From NCBI GenBank assembly GCA_934096315.1, contig CAKOLT010000009.1:1-34271 (forward strand): 34,271 nt of DNA. The letters run 5' to 3'. Shown here piece by piece: positions 24,634 to 32,616 of the stretch (positions are counted from its first letter, which is position 1; the number at the start of each line of letters is the position of its first letter). The position numbers were made by a program, and so were the translations under genes. The notes beneath the pieces were generated by a model. It had not been told where the DNA came from, ran no database searches, and worked only from the letters and a program-made list of their open reading frames with translations. The stretch comes from an uncultured Bacilli bacterium (GTDB lineage Bacteria > Bacillota_I > Bacilli_A > RF39 > UBA660).

Positions 24634-25014
24634 TTACCAAACGTAAGCTATTACTTCTCCACCAACGTTATTTTTACGTGCTAATTTATCAGTCATAACT
24701 CCTTTTGGTGTAGAGATAATTGCTATTCCTAAGCCATTTAATACTCTTGGTAATTCGTTTGCAGAAACGTATACTCTAAGTCCTGGTTTAGAAATTCTTT
24801 TTAGTCCAGTAATTACCCTTTCTTTGTTTTCAGCATATTTTAAAGTTAATGTTAATGTGTTATCTTTTACTTTGAATTCAGTAATGTAACCTTCTTCTTT
24901 TAATATCTTTGCTATTTCAACTTTCATCTTTGAAGTAGGCATAATAACTTCTTTATTACGCATTGTGTTGGCATTACGAATTCTTGTAAGCATATCTGCG
25001 ATTGGATCTGTCAT
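24634..25014 (-). CDS. rpsH: 30S ribosomal protein S8
   Basis: S8 binds the central domain of 16S rRNA; in Escherichia coli it also represses the spc operon. The 126-residue protein starts MTDPIADMLTRIRNA and ends with NVGGEVIAYVW, both diagnostic. It is a few residues shorter than the Bacillus protein in the middle. I saw no S8-binding mimic at the start of rplE. Confidence 0.98.
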   Translation of the reverse strand: MTDPIADMLTRIRNANTMRNKEVIMPTSKMKVEIAKILKEEGYITEFKVKDNTLTLTLKYAENKERVITGLKRISKPGLRVYVSANELPRVLNGLGIAIISTPKGVMTDKLARKNNVGGEVIAYVW

Positions 25015-25044
25015 TTGAATCCCTCCTTCTTTAATTTTGGTATT

Positions 25045-25230
25045 TTACCAACTTGATTTTTTAACGCCTGGTATTTGTCCTTTATGTGCTAATTCTCTAA
25101 AACAAATACGACATATCCCAAATTTTTTAAGCACTGCATGTGGTCTTCCACATCTTGAGCAACGAGTATATTTTCTTACTTCAAATTTAGGTTCTCTCTG
25201 TGATTTTACAATCATTGATTTTCTTGCCAT
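25045..25230 (-). CDS. rpsN: 30S ribosomal protein S14 type Z
   Basis: The 61-residue zinc form of S14 in the small-subunit head. Four zinc cysteines are seen in CSRCGRP and GICRICFRE, and it ends GQIPGVKKSSW as in Gram-positive proteins. The short zinc form at this locus is typical of Firmicutes and Mollicutes. Confidence 0.98.
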   Translation of the reverse strand: MARKSMIVKSQREPKFEVRKYTRCSRCGRPHAVLKKFGICRICFRELAHKGQIPGVKKSSW

Positions 25231-25241
25231 TGTTTTCCTCC

Positions 25242-25781
25242 CTATTTCCTAAAAGGAACTCCAAGTTCTTTTAATAAATCAAAAGCTTCTTTATCTGTTT
25301 TTGCAGTTGTTACTATAACAATATCCATTCCTCTTACTTTTTCTACTTCATCATAGTTTATTTCTGGGAATATTAATTGTTCTTTAATTCCTATAGTATA
25401 GTTACCTCTACCATCAAAGCTTTTAGGAGATAATCCTCTAAAGTCTCTTACACGTGGTAGTCCGATAGATATTAATTTATCTAAGAAATCATACATTTTT
25501 TCTCCTCTAAGAGTTACTTTGCAACCTATTTTATGTCCTTCTCTTACTTTAAAAGCTGCAATTGATTTCTTAGCTTTTGTTTCTACGGGTTTTAGACCAG
25601 TAATTTTTTCTAGATCGCTTAAGGCGTTTTCTAAATTTTTAGAATTACTTATAGCGTCTCCTACACCCATATTTACTACTATTTTTTCTATTTTAGGAAC
25701 TAACATAACTGTTTTATAACTATGCTTTTCTTTTAAACTTGGAACAACTTCAGTTTTATATTTTTCTTCTAGGCGGTTCAT
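25242..25781 (-). CDS. rplE: 50S ribosomal protein L5
   Basis: L5 binds 5S rRNA and makes a bridge to S13. The 179-residue protein has the family block IEKIVVNMGVGDA, the ARKSIAAFKVREG-like stretch (KKSIAAFKVREGHKIG) and DFRGLSPKSFDGRGNYTIGI. Length is identical to that of Bacillus subtilis. Confidence 0.98.
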   Translation of the reverse strand: MNRLEEKYKTEVVPSLKEKHSYKTVMLVPKIEKIVVNMGVGDAISNSKNLENALSDLEKITGLKPVETKAKKSIAAFKVREGHKIGCKVTLRGEKMYDFLDKLISIGLPRVRDFRGLSPKSFDGRGNYTIGIKEQLIFPEINYDEVEKVRGMDIVIVTTAKTDKEAFDLLKELGVPFRK

Positions 25782-25801
25782 GCAAACGCCCTCCTTCCAA
25801 A

Positions 25802-26107
25802 CTAGTCAATCTTTTCATTAGATTTTTTAGAAATTCTTATTTTCTTGCCATTTTTATCTACTTCGTGTCCTATTCTTGTAGGTTTTTTTGTTTTTGGATC
25901 TATTATCATAACATTTGATACATGGATTGGTGCTTCTGTTTCTACTATTTCACCATTACCACCATTATTTTTAGGCTTTAAGTGTTTTTTTCTTAAATTT
26001 ACACCTTCAATAATAACTCTATCTTCTAATTTTTTGATAATTTTTCCTTCTTTACCTTTATTAGAACCGGCAATTACTACTACTTTATCGCCTGTTTTTA
26101 ATTTCAT
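25802..26107 (-). CDS. rplX: 50S ribosomal protein L24
   Basis: L24 starts 50S assembly on domain I of 23S rRNA. The 101-residue KOW protein begins MKLKTGDKVVVIAGSNKGKEG and contains VEGVN-like IEGVNLRKKHLKP. It is in the standard order rplN-rplX-rplE, with an AAGGAGG site. Confidence 0.97.
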   Translation of the reverse strand: MKLKTGDKVVVIAGSNKGKEGKIIKKLEDRVIIEGVNLRKKHLKPKNNGGNGEIVETEAPIHVSNVMIIDPKTKKPTRIGHEVDKNGKKIRISKKSNEKID

Positions 26108-26131
26108 GTTTCTTCCTCCTTAATATCTAGG

Positions 26132-26500
26132 TTATAGCACTTCTTTGGCTAAACTTACAATTTTTGAAAATTCTTTATCCCTAAGTTCACGTGCTATTGG
26201 ACCCAAAACACGAGTTCCAACTGGAGATTTATCGTCTTTAATGATTACGCAAGCATTATCATCAAATTTAATATAACTTCCGTCATCTCTTTTTACTCCA
26301 AACTTACTTCTAACGATTACGGCTTTTACGACTTTACCTTTTTTTATGTTTCCGTTAGGAGTAGCTTTTTTTACTGTACCTACGACAATATCACCAATAT
26401 TTCCTGTTTTTACTTTACTTCCACCAAGAACTCTGATTACTAATAATTCACGAGCCCCACAGTTATCCGCAACTTTTAGACGGGTTTCTTGTTGTACCAT
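26132..26500 (-). CDS. rplN: 50S ribosomal protein L14
   Basis: L14 lies at the subunit interface. The 122-residue beta-barrel protein starts MVQQETRLKVADNCGAREL and has the signature VKRDDGSYIKFDDNACVII. Length is exactly that of Bacillus L14. Confidence 0.98.
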   Translation of the reverse strand: MVQQETRLKVADNCGARELLVIRVLGGSKVKTGNIGDIVVGTVKKATPNGNIKKGKVVKAVIVRSKFGVKRDDGSYIKFDDNACVIIKDDKSPVGTRVLGPIARELRDKEFSKIVSLAKEVL

Positions 26501-26520
26501 TTTATTTTCCTCCTTCCGGG

Positions 26521-26781
26521 CTAAAGGATTATAGCCTTTTCAATAACTTCTGCTAATTCATATCTTTTTGTTTTAGATAAAGGTCTTGTAGATACTAATC
26601 TTACTTTATCTCCAACTTTAGCAGTATTTTCTTCGTCATGAGCAGTATATTTTTTCGAATATTTTACTCTTTTGTTATATAAAGGGTCTTTTTTATAAGT
26701 TTCTACTTTAACTGTTATTGTTTTATCTGCTTTATCACTTACAACAATACCAATTAGTTCTCTTTTCTTTTTCTCGTTCAT
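26521..26781 (-). CDS. rpsQ: 30S ribosomal protein S17
   Basis: S17 is a primary 16S rRNA binder. The 86-residue OB-fold protein shows the blocks GIVVSDKADKTITV and KYTAHDE, and ETRPLSKTK-like STRPLSKTKRYEL. It sits 11 bp after rpmC. Confidence 0.97.
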   Translation of the reverse strand: MNEKKKRELIGIVVSDKADKTITVKVETYKKDPLYNKRVKYSKKYTAHDEENTAKVGDKVRLVSTRPLSKTKRYELAEVIEKAIIL

Positions 26782-26792
26782 GAAAATCCTCC

Positions 26793-26987
26793 TTACCCTT
26801 CTATTTCTCTTTCTTTAAGAATTGTTTTTATTCTAGCCACTGTCTTTCTTAGTTCTTTAATTCTACTAGGATTTTCCAGTGTTCCTGTAGCTTGTTTCAT
26901 TCTTAAGTTAAATAGTTCTTGTTTGCAATCATTTATTTTTGTATTTAATTCTTCAGTGGATAATTTTCTAATTTCATTAGTTTTCAT
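26793..26987 (-). CDS. rpmC: 50S ribosomal protein L29
   Basis: L29 is a two-helix protein near the tunnel exit, where trigger factor and SRP dock. The chosen start at 26987 gives 64 residues beginning MKTNEIRKLSTEEL, as in Bacillus. Earlier GTG codons in frame lie inside the end of rplP and are less likely. LFNLRMKQATGTLENPSRI is the family signature. It overlaps rplP by 11 bp. Confidence 0.96.
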   Translation of the reverse strand: MKTNEIRKLSTEELNTKINDCKQELFNLRMKQATGTLENPSRIKELRKTVARIKTILKEREIEG

Positions 26988-27405
26988 TGCTTTCACCACT
27001 TTCTTTAGTTACAAATTTACATTTGATTGGTAGTTTATGAGATGCAAGTCTTAATGCTTCACGAGCAACTGCTTCTTCAACTCCGCCAATTTCAAACATA
27101 ATTTTTCCTTCTTTTACAACAGCAACCCATACTTCTGGATTACCTTTACCTTTACCTTGTCTTGTTTCAAGAGGCTTTTTTGTAAGTGATAAATTAGGGA
27201 AAATGTTAATCCATACTTTACCACCACGTTTCATATATCTTGTCATAGCAATTCTGGCAGCTTCTATTTGTTGTGATGTAATCCAAGCTCCTTCTTTTGC
27301 CATAAGGCCATATTCACCAAAGTGTAATTCTTTGTTACCTCTTGTTTTTCCTTCATATTTTAGACGGAAGGTTTTTCTATGCTTTGTTCTTTTTGGCATT
27401 AACAT
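26977..27405 (-). CDS. rplP: 50S ribosomal protein L16
   Basis: L16 helps shape the peptidyl-transferase A site. The start at 27405 gives 142 residues beginning MLMPKRTKHRKT, matching MLLPKRVKYR in Bacillus, and GGGAGG lies eight bases upstream. Family blocks include RIAMTRYMKRGGKVWINIFP and GKGKGNPE. It overlaps the end of rpsC by 29 bp. Confidence 0.97.
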   Translation of the reverse strand: MLMPKRTKHRKTFRLKYEGKTRGNKELHFGEYGLMAKEGAWITSQQIEAARIAMTRYMKRGGKVWINIFPNLSLTKKPLETRQGKGKGNPEVWVAVVKEGKIMFEIGGVEEAVAREALRLASHKLPIKCKFVTKESGESNEN

Positions 27406-28054
27406 TAGTATTACCTCCCTTTTTTTCATCTAGTATTTCGCCTTTATATATCCATACTTTAACTCCTATTTTACCATAGGTTGTATCTGCTTCACTAGTA
27501 GCATAATCAATATTTGCTCTTAGAGTATGAAGTGGAATAGTTCCTTCTGAATATCCTTCACCTCTAGCAATGTCAGCTCCTCCTAAACGTCCTGATACTA
27601 AAGTTTTAATTCCTTTAGCTCCTGCTTTCATTGTATTTCTGATAGCTTTCTTTTGTGCTACTCTAAATGATACACGATTTTCAATGTTGTGAGCAATAGT
27701 ATCTGCAACAAGTTTTGCAACTAAATCTGGGTTTTTAACTTCTACAACTGATATTTGTACGTCTTCCCCAATTAGTTTAGATACACTTTTTTTCACTTTT
27801 TCAATTTCTGTACCACTTTGTCCAATAATTAGTCCTGGTTTAGAAGCATGAATAAATATTTCACATCTTTGTTTATTTCTTTCAATAACTATATTGGAAA
27901 TACCTGCTAATTTAAAGTTTTTTAATAGGTAATTACGTACTTTTACGTCATTATTAAGATATTTTGAAAAGTTTTTGTTATTAGCATACCATTTTGATTC
28001 CCAATCTTTATTGATTCCTATTCTAAGTCCTACCGGACTGACTTTTTGTCCCAT
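27377..28054 (-). CDS. rpsC: 30S ribosomal protein S3
   Basis: S3 lies at the mRNA entrance and has helicase activity with S4 and S5. The 225-residue protein starts MGQKVSPVGLRIGI, has a KH domain with KPGLIIGQSGTEIEK, and the C-terminal block RGEGYSEGTIPLHTLRANID. The final 20 residues are Lys/Asn-rich and overlap rplP. Confidence 0.98.
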   Translation of the reverse strand: MGQKVSPVGLRIGINKDWESKWYANNKNFSKYLNNDVKVRNYLLKNFKLAGISNIVIERNKQRCEIFIHASKPGLIIGQSGTEIEKVKKSVSKLIGEDVQISVVEVKNPDLVAKLVADTIAHNIENRVSFRVAQKKAIRNTMKAGAKGIKTLVSGRLGGADIARGEGYSEGTIPLHTLRANIDYATSEADTTYGKIGVKVWIYKGEILDEKKGGNTNVNAKKNKA

Positions 28055-28068
28055 TGTAGGTTCCTCCT

Positions 28069-28413
28069 TTACTTATTTTTCTCACTTACAATTACTGTAA
28101 TATGACTTGTTTTATGATCATTTCTTCCGACGTGTCCTCTAGAATCCATTTTAGCTCTTTTCATAACTATTCCTTCATCAACGAAGCACGCTTTAACATA
28201 TAATTTATTTTCATCTAAATTGTTGTTATTTATTGCATTGTTAACAGCAGAATTTAATACCTTTTCAATTACTCTAGCAGCTTTTTGTGGTTGATTTTGT
28301 AATATTGCATAGGCATCGCTTATTTTTTTTCCTCTAATAAGATCAATTACTAATCTTGTTTTTCTAGGAGCTATTCTTACTGTTTTTGCTACTGCTTTTA
28401 CTTCTGTATCCAT
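28069..28413 (-). CDS. rplV: 50S ribosomal protein L22
   Basis: L22 lines the peptide exit tunnel with L4; changes in its loop give macrolide resistance. The 114-residue protein has RIAPRKTRLVIDLIRG and the tunnel hairpin ending MKRAMDSRG-like MKRAKMDSRGHVGRNDHKTSHITVIV. Two ATG codons stand side by side; the second (28413) has better spacing from AGGAGG. Confidence 0.96.
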   Translation of the reverse strand: MDTEVKAVAKTVRIAPRKTRLVIDLIRGKKISDAYAILQNQPQKAARVIEKVLNSAVNNAINNNNLDENKLYVKACFVDEGIVMKRAKMDSRGHVGRNDHKTSHITVIVSEKNK

Positions 28414-28431
28414 CATAGTCCTCCTTTTGGA

Positions 28432-28707
28432 TTATTTTTTCTTATTTTTGTCTGAACCGTGTCCACCAAATTTACGTGTTGGGGAAAATTCTCCTAATTT
28501 ATGACCTACCATATCTTCTGTAACATAAACAGGAATGAATTCTTTACCGTTATGTACTGCAAAAGTGTGCCCAATAAAATCAGGATAAATTGTTGAACGG
28601 CGAGACCAAGTTTTAATTACTTCTTTTTTTCCAGATTCATTTAATAGTTTAACTTTATTTAATAGTCTCTCAAAGACATAAGGGCCTTTTTTTAAACTTC
28701 TTGCCAC
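28432..28707 (-). CDS. rpsS: 30S ribosomal protein S19
   Basis: S19 is at the top of the 30S head and pairs with S13. The 91-residue protein starts MARSLKKGPYVFERLL and contains the signature HNGKEFIPVYVTEDMVGHKLGEF split over its middle. Length and order are normal. Confidence 0.98.
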   Translation of the reverse strand: MARSLKKGPYVFERLLNKVKLLNESGKKEVIKTWSRRSTIYPDFIGHTFAVHNGKEFIPVYVTEDMVGHKLGEFSPTRKFGGHGSDKNKKK

Positions 28708-28724
28708 TTTACATCATCCTTTCT

Positions 28725-29558
28725 TTATTTTTTCTTACGACGTGTAACTATATATTTGTCTGATTCTTTTTTATTTTTTCTAGTTTTTAGTCCAAGTGCT
28801 GGTTTACCCCATGGAGTCATTGGTCCACTTCTTCCGATTGGTGCACGACCTTCACCACCACCATGTGGGTGATCATTAGGATTCATAACAGAACCACGTA
28901 CCGTAGGTCTAATTCCTTTATATCTGTTTCTTCCTGCTTTACCCATTTTTACAAGTCCGTAATCTTCATTGCCGACTACTCCGACAGTTGCACGACAGGT
29001 ACCTAATATTTTTCTTGTTTCACCACTTGATAATCTTATTAATACGTATTTTCCTTCACGTCCTAATATTTGAGCAGAACTTCCTGCACTTCTTGCTAAT
29101 TGTCCACCTTTACCAGGTTTTAATTCAATATTGTGAATTACTGTTCCAACAGGGATATTCATAATTGGTAATGTATTACCTGTTTTGATATCAGCATTAA
29201 TTCCACTTTCTACTATATCTCCAACTTTTAATCCTTTTGGAGCAATTATATATGCTTTTTCTCCATCTAGGTAATTTATTAGAGCTATATTTGAGCTTCT
29301 GTTTGGATCGTACTCAATACTACTTACTCTTGCTGTTATGCCATCTTTAACTCTTTTGAAATCAATTATACGATATTTTCTTTTAACGCCTCCACCACGA
29401 TGTCTTACGGTAATTCTACCTTGGTTATTACGACCATTAGTTTTAGTTTTTATCGTAGTTAGAGCTTTCTCAGGAGTTTTCTTGGTAATTTCTTCACTTG
29501 TAAGTACACTTCTTTGTCTTGAAGCGTTTGTAATAGGTTTATATACTCTTATTGCCAT
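28725..29558 (-). CDS. rplB: 50S ribosomal protein L2
   Basis: L2 is needed for subunit joining and peptidyl transfer. The 277-residue protein has GRNNQGRITVRHRGGGVKR near the start and the catalytic-site loop with MNPNDHPHGGGEGRAPIG, which includes the conserved His. Standard length, 17 bp after rplW. Confidence 0.98.
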   Translation of the reverse strand: MAIRVYKPITNASRQRSVLTSEEITKKTPEKALTTIKTKTNGRNNQGRITVRHRGGGVKRKYRIIDFKRVKDGITARVSSIEYDPNRSSNIALINYLDGEKAYIIAPKGLKVGDIVESGINADIKTGNTLPIMNIPVGTVIHNIELKPGKGGQLARSAGSSAQILGREGKYVLIRLSSGETRKILGTCRATVGVVGNEDYGLVKMGKAGRNRYKGIRPTVRGSVMNPNDHPHGGGEGRAPIGRSGPMTPWGKPALGLKTRKNKKESDKYIVTRRKKK

Positions 29559-29575
29559 TTTAATTCCTCCTTTTA

Positions 29576-29851
29576 CTAGTCAAAACTAATAGTATTACCT
29601 TTCGCTAACTTAACGATGGCTTTTTTATACTTATTAGTCATACCTGTATATTTTCCCACTCTTTTCTTTTTTGGGTGAGAATTTAATGTATTAATTTTTT
29701 CTACTTTTACATTGAATATGCTTTCAATTGCATTTTTTATTTGTGGTTTAGTAGCTTTAGGATCTACTTTAAAAGCATATTTTCCCTCTTCTGCCATCTT
29801 TGATGACTTTTCAGTAATTACTGGGGCAAATATTATATCATATTTATTCAC
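29576..29851 (-). CDS. rplW: 50S ribosomal protein L23
   Basis: L23 is the docking site for trigger factor and SRP at the tunnel exit. The 91-residue protein has APVITEKSSKMAEEGKYAFKV and a VEKINTLNSHPKKKRVGKYTG block. It overlaps rplD by 8 bp, so the two are probably coupled in translation. Confidence 0.97.
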   Translation of the reverse strand: MNKYDIIFAPVITEKSSKMAEEGKYAFKVDPKATKPQIKNAIESIFNVKVEKINTLNSHPKKKRVGKYTGMTNKYKKAIVKLAKGNTISFD

Positions 29852-30479
29852 CAGAAATCACCTCCTCTAATTTCTGTAATGAATTAGATGTAAGAAGCAT
29901 TCTATCTGCATTTAATACGTCATAAGTGTTTACTTCTTCAGGAAGTACAACTTTTATATTACCTATATTTCTAGATGCTAAGCAAATGTTTTCATCTAAA
30001 TTATCTATTACTAATAATACTTTCTTATTTACTAAATCTAATTTATTTAGAAGAAGCATCATTTCTTTTGTTTTATTAGTTTCGAATTTTATAGAATCGA
30101 TTGCTATTAATTCATTATTTTTTGCTTTATAAGTTAATGCTGTTTTTAAAGCTAATCTTCTTTCTTTCTTATTCATTTTTTTAGTATAGTTTTTGTTTGG
30201 CGTAGGTCCAAATACTATTCCACCGCCACGCCATTGTGGAGCTCTTATTGATCCTTGACGAGCATTACCTGTTCCTTTTTGTCTCCATGGTTTTCTGCCC
30301 CCTCCAGATACTTCACTTCTTGTTTTAGTGCTGTGTGTCCCTTGTCTTCTTGATGCTAGCGTTAATACTACTGCATCATGTAATACACTGTCATTTGGTT
30401 CAATATTCCAAATGTTATCTTTTAAATTTATTTCCTTTACCTTTTCACCATTTAGGTTTAACATATCTAATTTAGACAT
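29844..30479 (-). CDS. rplD: 50S ribosomal protein L4
   Basis: L4 lines the exit tunnel with L22 and in Escherichia coli represses the S10 operon. The 211-residue protein has the tunnel-loop block TKTRSEVSGGGRKPWRQKGTG and ARQGSIRAPQWRGGGIVFGP. It starts 41 bp after rplC, the longest gap within the S10 block, and has an AGGAGG-type site. Confidence 0.97.
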   Translation of the reverse strand: MSKLDMLNLNGEKVKEINLKDNIWNIEPNDSVLHDAVVLTLASRRQGTHSTKTRSEVSGGGRKPWRQKGTGNARQGSIRAPQWRGGGIVFGPTPNKNYTKKMNKKERRLALKTALTYKAKNNELIAIDSIKFETNKTKEMMLLLNKLDLVNKKVLLVIDNLDENICLASRNIGNIKVVLPEEVNTYDVLNADRMLLTSNSLQKLEEVISGE

Positions 30480-30520
30480 AATTCCTCCTTTATTTCATCA
30501 CAAATGTTTAATTTTTAATG

Positions 30521-31258
30521 TTATTCTTTAACTTCAGTAGTCTCTTGTGATGGTGCTTCTTCTTTAGTCTCTTCAGATTTTTCTAAAACTTCTTCTTCAA
30601 ATGTAACAAGTTCTATTTTTTCGTTTTTAACATCGCCTTTTTTGATTGCTTTTCTGATCATTACTAAAGACTTTTTAGGTCCTGGAACATTTCCTTTAAT
30701 TAAGATAACATTATTTTCTAAATCTATTTGTATTACTTCTAGGTTTTGAATTGTAACTTTATCTCCACCCATATGTCCAGGCATTTTCTTTCCTGGTAAA
30801 ACTCTCATTGGTAACATTGTTCCCAGTGATCCTACACCACGATGGTACTGGCTACCATGTCCCATTGGACCACGTGATTGATTGTGTCTTTTGATAACAC
30901 CTTGAAATCCTTTACCTTTAGAAGTGCCTGTTACGTCAACTATTTCTCCTTCGGTAAATACATCTGCTTTAAGTTCTTGTCCTATGTTGTAATTACTAAC
31001 ATCTACACCTCTAATTTCCTTTAAGAAGCGCTTAGGGGTAGTATTAGATTTTTTTAAGTGACCTTGTTCTGGTTTATTGCTTAATTTTTCTCTTTTATCT
31101 ACAGTTGCTAGTTGAATTGCGTCATAACCATCAGTAAGTTTTGTTTTTATTTGTGTTACAACGTTTGGTTCAATTTCAATAACTGTTACAGGAATTAATT
31201 TTCCATCTTTGGCAAAAACCCCAGTCATTCCGATCTTACGACCTAAGATTCCTTTCAT
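30521..31258 (-). CDS. rplC: 50S ribosomal protein L3 with acidic tail
   Basis: L3 is an early 50S assembly protein reaching to the peptidyl-transferase centre. The core matches the family: MKGILGRKIGMTGVF at the start and GHGSQYHRGVGSLG with MPGHMGGDKVT later. At 245 residues it has about 35 extra C-terminal residues rich in Glu, such as LEKSEETKEEAPSQETTEVKE in part. Acidic tails on L3 occur in some low-GC lineages. Confidence 0.97.
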   Translation of the reverse strand: MKGILGRKIGMTGVFAKDGKLIPVTVIEIEPNVVTQIKTKLTDGYDAIQLATVDKREKLSNKPEQGHLKKSNTTPKRFLKEIRGVDVSNYNIGQELKADVFTEGEIVDVTGTSKGKGFQGVIKRHNQSRGPMGHGSQYHRGVGSLGTMLPMRVLPGKKMPGHMGGDKVTIQNLEVIQIDLENNVILIKGNVPGPKKSLVMIRKAIKKGDVKNEKIELVTFEEEVLEKSEETKEEAPSQETTEVKE

Positions 31259-31269
31259 TTGTTTTCCTC

Positions 31270-31578
31270 CTATAATTTAATTTGAATATCAACACCACTA
31301 GGTAAATCTAAATGCTGTAATGCATCGATTGTTTCCTTACTTGGATTATTGATGTCAATAAGTCTCTTGTGAGTTCTCATTTCGAACTGTTCTCTAGAGT
31401 CCTTGTACTTGTGTACTGCTCTTAAAATAGTATACTTTTGGATATCTGTTGGAAGTGGTACTGGTCCACTAACTTCTCCACCAGTTCTTTTAACAGTATC
31501 TACTATTTTAGCAGCAGCCTTGTCAAGAATTCTGTGTTCATATGCCTTAAGCTTGATTCTCACTTTTGTATTTGACAT
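31270..31578 (-). CDS. rpsJ: 30S ribosomal protein S10
   Basis: S10 is a 30S head protein and, with NusB, a transcription antitermination factor. The 102-residue protein has the usual RIKLKAYEHRILDKAAAKIV start, GGEVSGPVPLPT and MRTHKRLIDI. It is the first gene of the 14-kb operon, behind a leader of about 115 bases with a GGGAGG ribosome site. Confidence 0.98.
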   Translation of the reverse strand: MSNTKVRIKLKAYEHRILDKAAAKIVDTVKRTGGEVSGPVPLPTDIQKYTILRAVHKYKDSREQFEMRTHKRLIDINNPSKETIDALQHLDLPSGVDIQIKL

Positions 31579-31696
31579 ATTAGTCCTCCCTTCGCCTATA
31601 TCTAGTATAGACTTGCTCCGAGCAAATTACCTGATACAGATTAACAACTTAACCGGGTGTATCAGCAACTTTGCACATCTAAGCCAGTCACACATT
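31579..31696 (-). promoter_or_regulatory. Structured 5' leader of the S10 operon
   Basis: About 118 transcribed bases precede rpsJ. They are more GC-rich than other spacers here. A perfect 8-bp stem CTGATACA / TGTATCAG (31631-31665) closes a 19-base loop with a CCCGG run, and a smaller TTGC / GCAA hairpin follows just downstream. GGCGAAGGGAGG then leads to the ATG. Ribosomal protein operons are often controlled by such leaders; which protein, if any, binds here is not shown by the sequence. There is no T tract after the stem, so it does not look like a terminator. Confidence 0.6.
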
Positions 31697-31701
31697 AACT
31701 A

Positions 31702-31730
31702 ATTATACTAGAATATTTTATTAAAATCAA
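31702..31730 (-). promoter_or_regulatory. S10 operon promoter
   Basis: TTGATT (-35, 31725-31730), a 17-bp spacer and a perfect TATAAT (-10, 31702-31707) on the minus strand. Directly upstream (31744-31790) are A-tracts at about helical spacing, which fit an UP element or curved DNA. Confidence 0.85.
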
Positions 31731-31792
31731 TAGAAAAATTGAATTTTTTTAACTTTTTATGAAATTTTTGTGAAATTTTTATTTTTTTTTAC

Positions 31793-32539
31793 TTAATTTA
31801 TACTTTTTTGGGTTAAACCGGAGTTTGTAGTGTACCCATTTAAATACATTTGAGGTACTTTTCCTTCAATTACTTTCATTGATATTGGTATAATATTTGA
31901 TACTTTTACTGTTTTAGATATAAATGGTAAATTAATTCTGGCTGTTACTTCAACATATACTCCGACTTCTAATAAGGCATTATTTATTCCATATTCTGTT
32001 ACTTTTGTTTCTATATTACTTACTACGTCGCCGATTAAATTTAGTTTTATGGGAATTTTGGGTCCTAAGTTGGATAGAAAAGGAACATTTGTGATTGTAG
32101 AAAATGGTACTTCATATATTATGCCTTTGTTTAGTAATTTTTTATCGTATGCTTCTAGGGTACTAGTTGGTAATTCTACTAAATCAACATTTCCCTCTTC
32201 AATTGATTTTAAATTTAATTGGATAAGATTGGTTATTGTGTTTAACATTCTTGTAACATTTACGGAATTATATGTTATTAGGGTTATTTCTTTTTTTTCA
32301 TTTTTTTCAACTATGAATAAGTCATTTTGCTCAAGTGTATTTGCGAGTTGCTTTGTTACGGCATTATTTATTACAAGTGTTGTTATTTTTCTGGTTTCGC
32401 TTTCTGCATAATTCATTAGGATTGGATTTACTCTTTTGGTCCAATATTTTATTAATATATAGGAAAAAAGAAGGGAAATTATAATTATTATTTGTAACAT
32501 GAATAATTTATTTATTTTTTTTCTTCTTTTTAGTTTCAT
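31793..32539 (-). CDS. yunB: Sporulation-family protein YunB
   Basis: A 248-residue protein with one N-terminal membrane segment (about 13-31) and an outside domain, matching the YunB family. In Bacillus subtilis yunB is transcribed in the mother cell under sigma-E and is needed for normal spores. Family traits seen are RVNPILMNYAESETRKITT, YNSVNVTRMLN and the C-terminal TARINLPFISKTVKVSNIIPI block. The start at 32539 follows GGTGA; an ATG four codons earlier is less well placed. No clear terminator follows it, only A/T runs before the S10 promoter. Confidence 0.88.
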   Translation of the reverse strand: MKLKRRKKINKLFMLQIIIIISLLFSYILIKYWTKRVNPILMNYAESETRKITTLVINNAVTKQLANTLEQNDLFIVEKNEKKEITLITYNSVNVTRMLNTITNLIQLNLKSIEEGNVDLVELPTSTLEAYDKKLLNKGIIYEVPFSTITNVPFLSNLGPKIPIKLNLIGDVVSNIETKVTEYGINNALLEVGVYVEVTARINLPFISKTVKVSNIIPISMKVIEGKVPQMYLNGYTTNSGLTQKSIN

Positions 32540-32570
32540 AGTATTCACCATTAATATATATGAATAATAA

Positions 32571-32616
32571 AAGAGTTATATTTACAGTATTTCTTTTACC
32601 TTATCATATAACTCTT
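32571..32616 (-). terminator. Possible terminator of tmk
   Basis: A perfect 10-bp stem AAGAGTTATA / TATAACTCTT encloses 26 bases, followed on the minus strand by TTATTATTC. The loop includes the tmk stop codon. The long loop and poor T tract make it a weak candidate. Confidence 0.45.
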
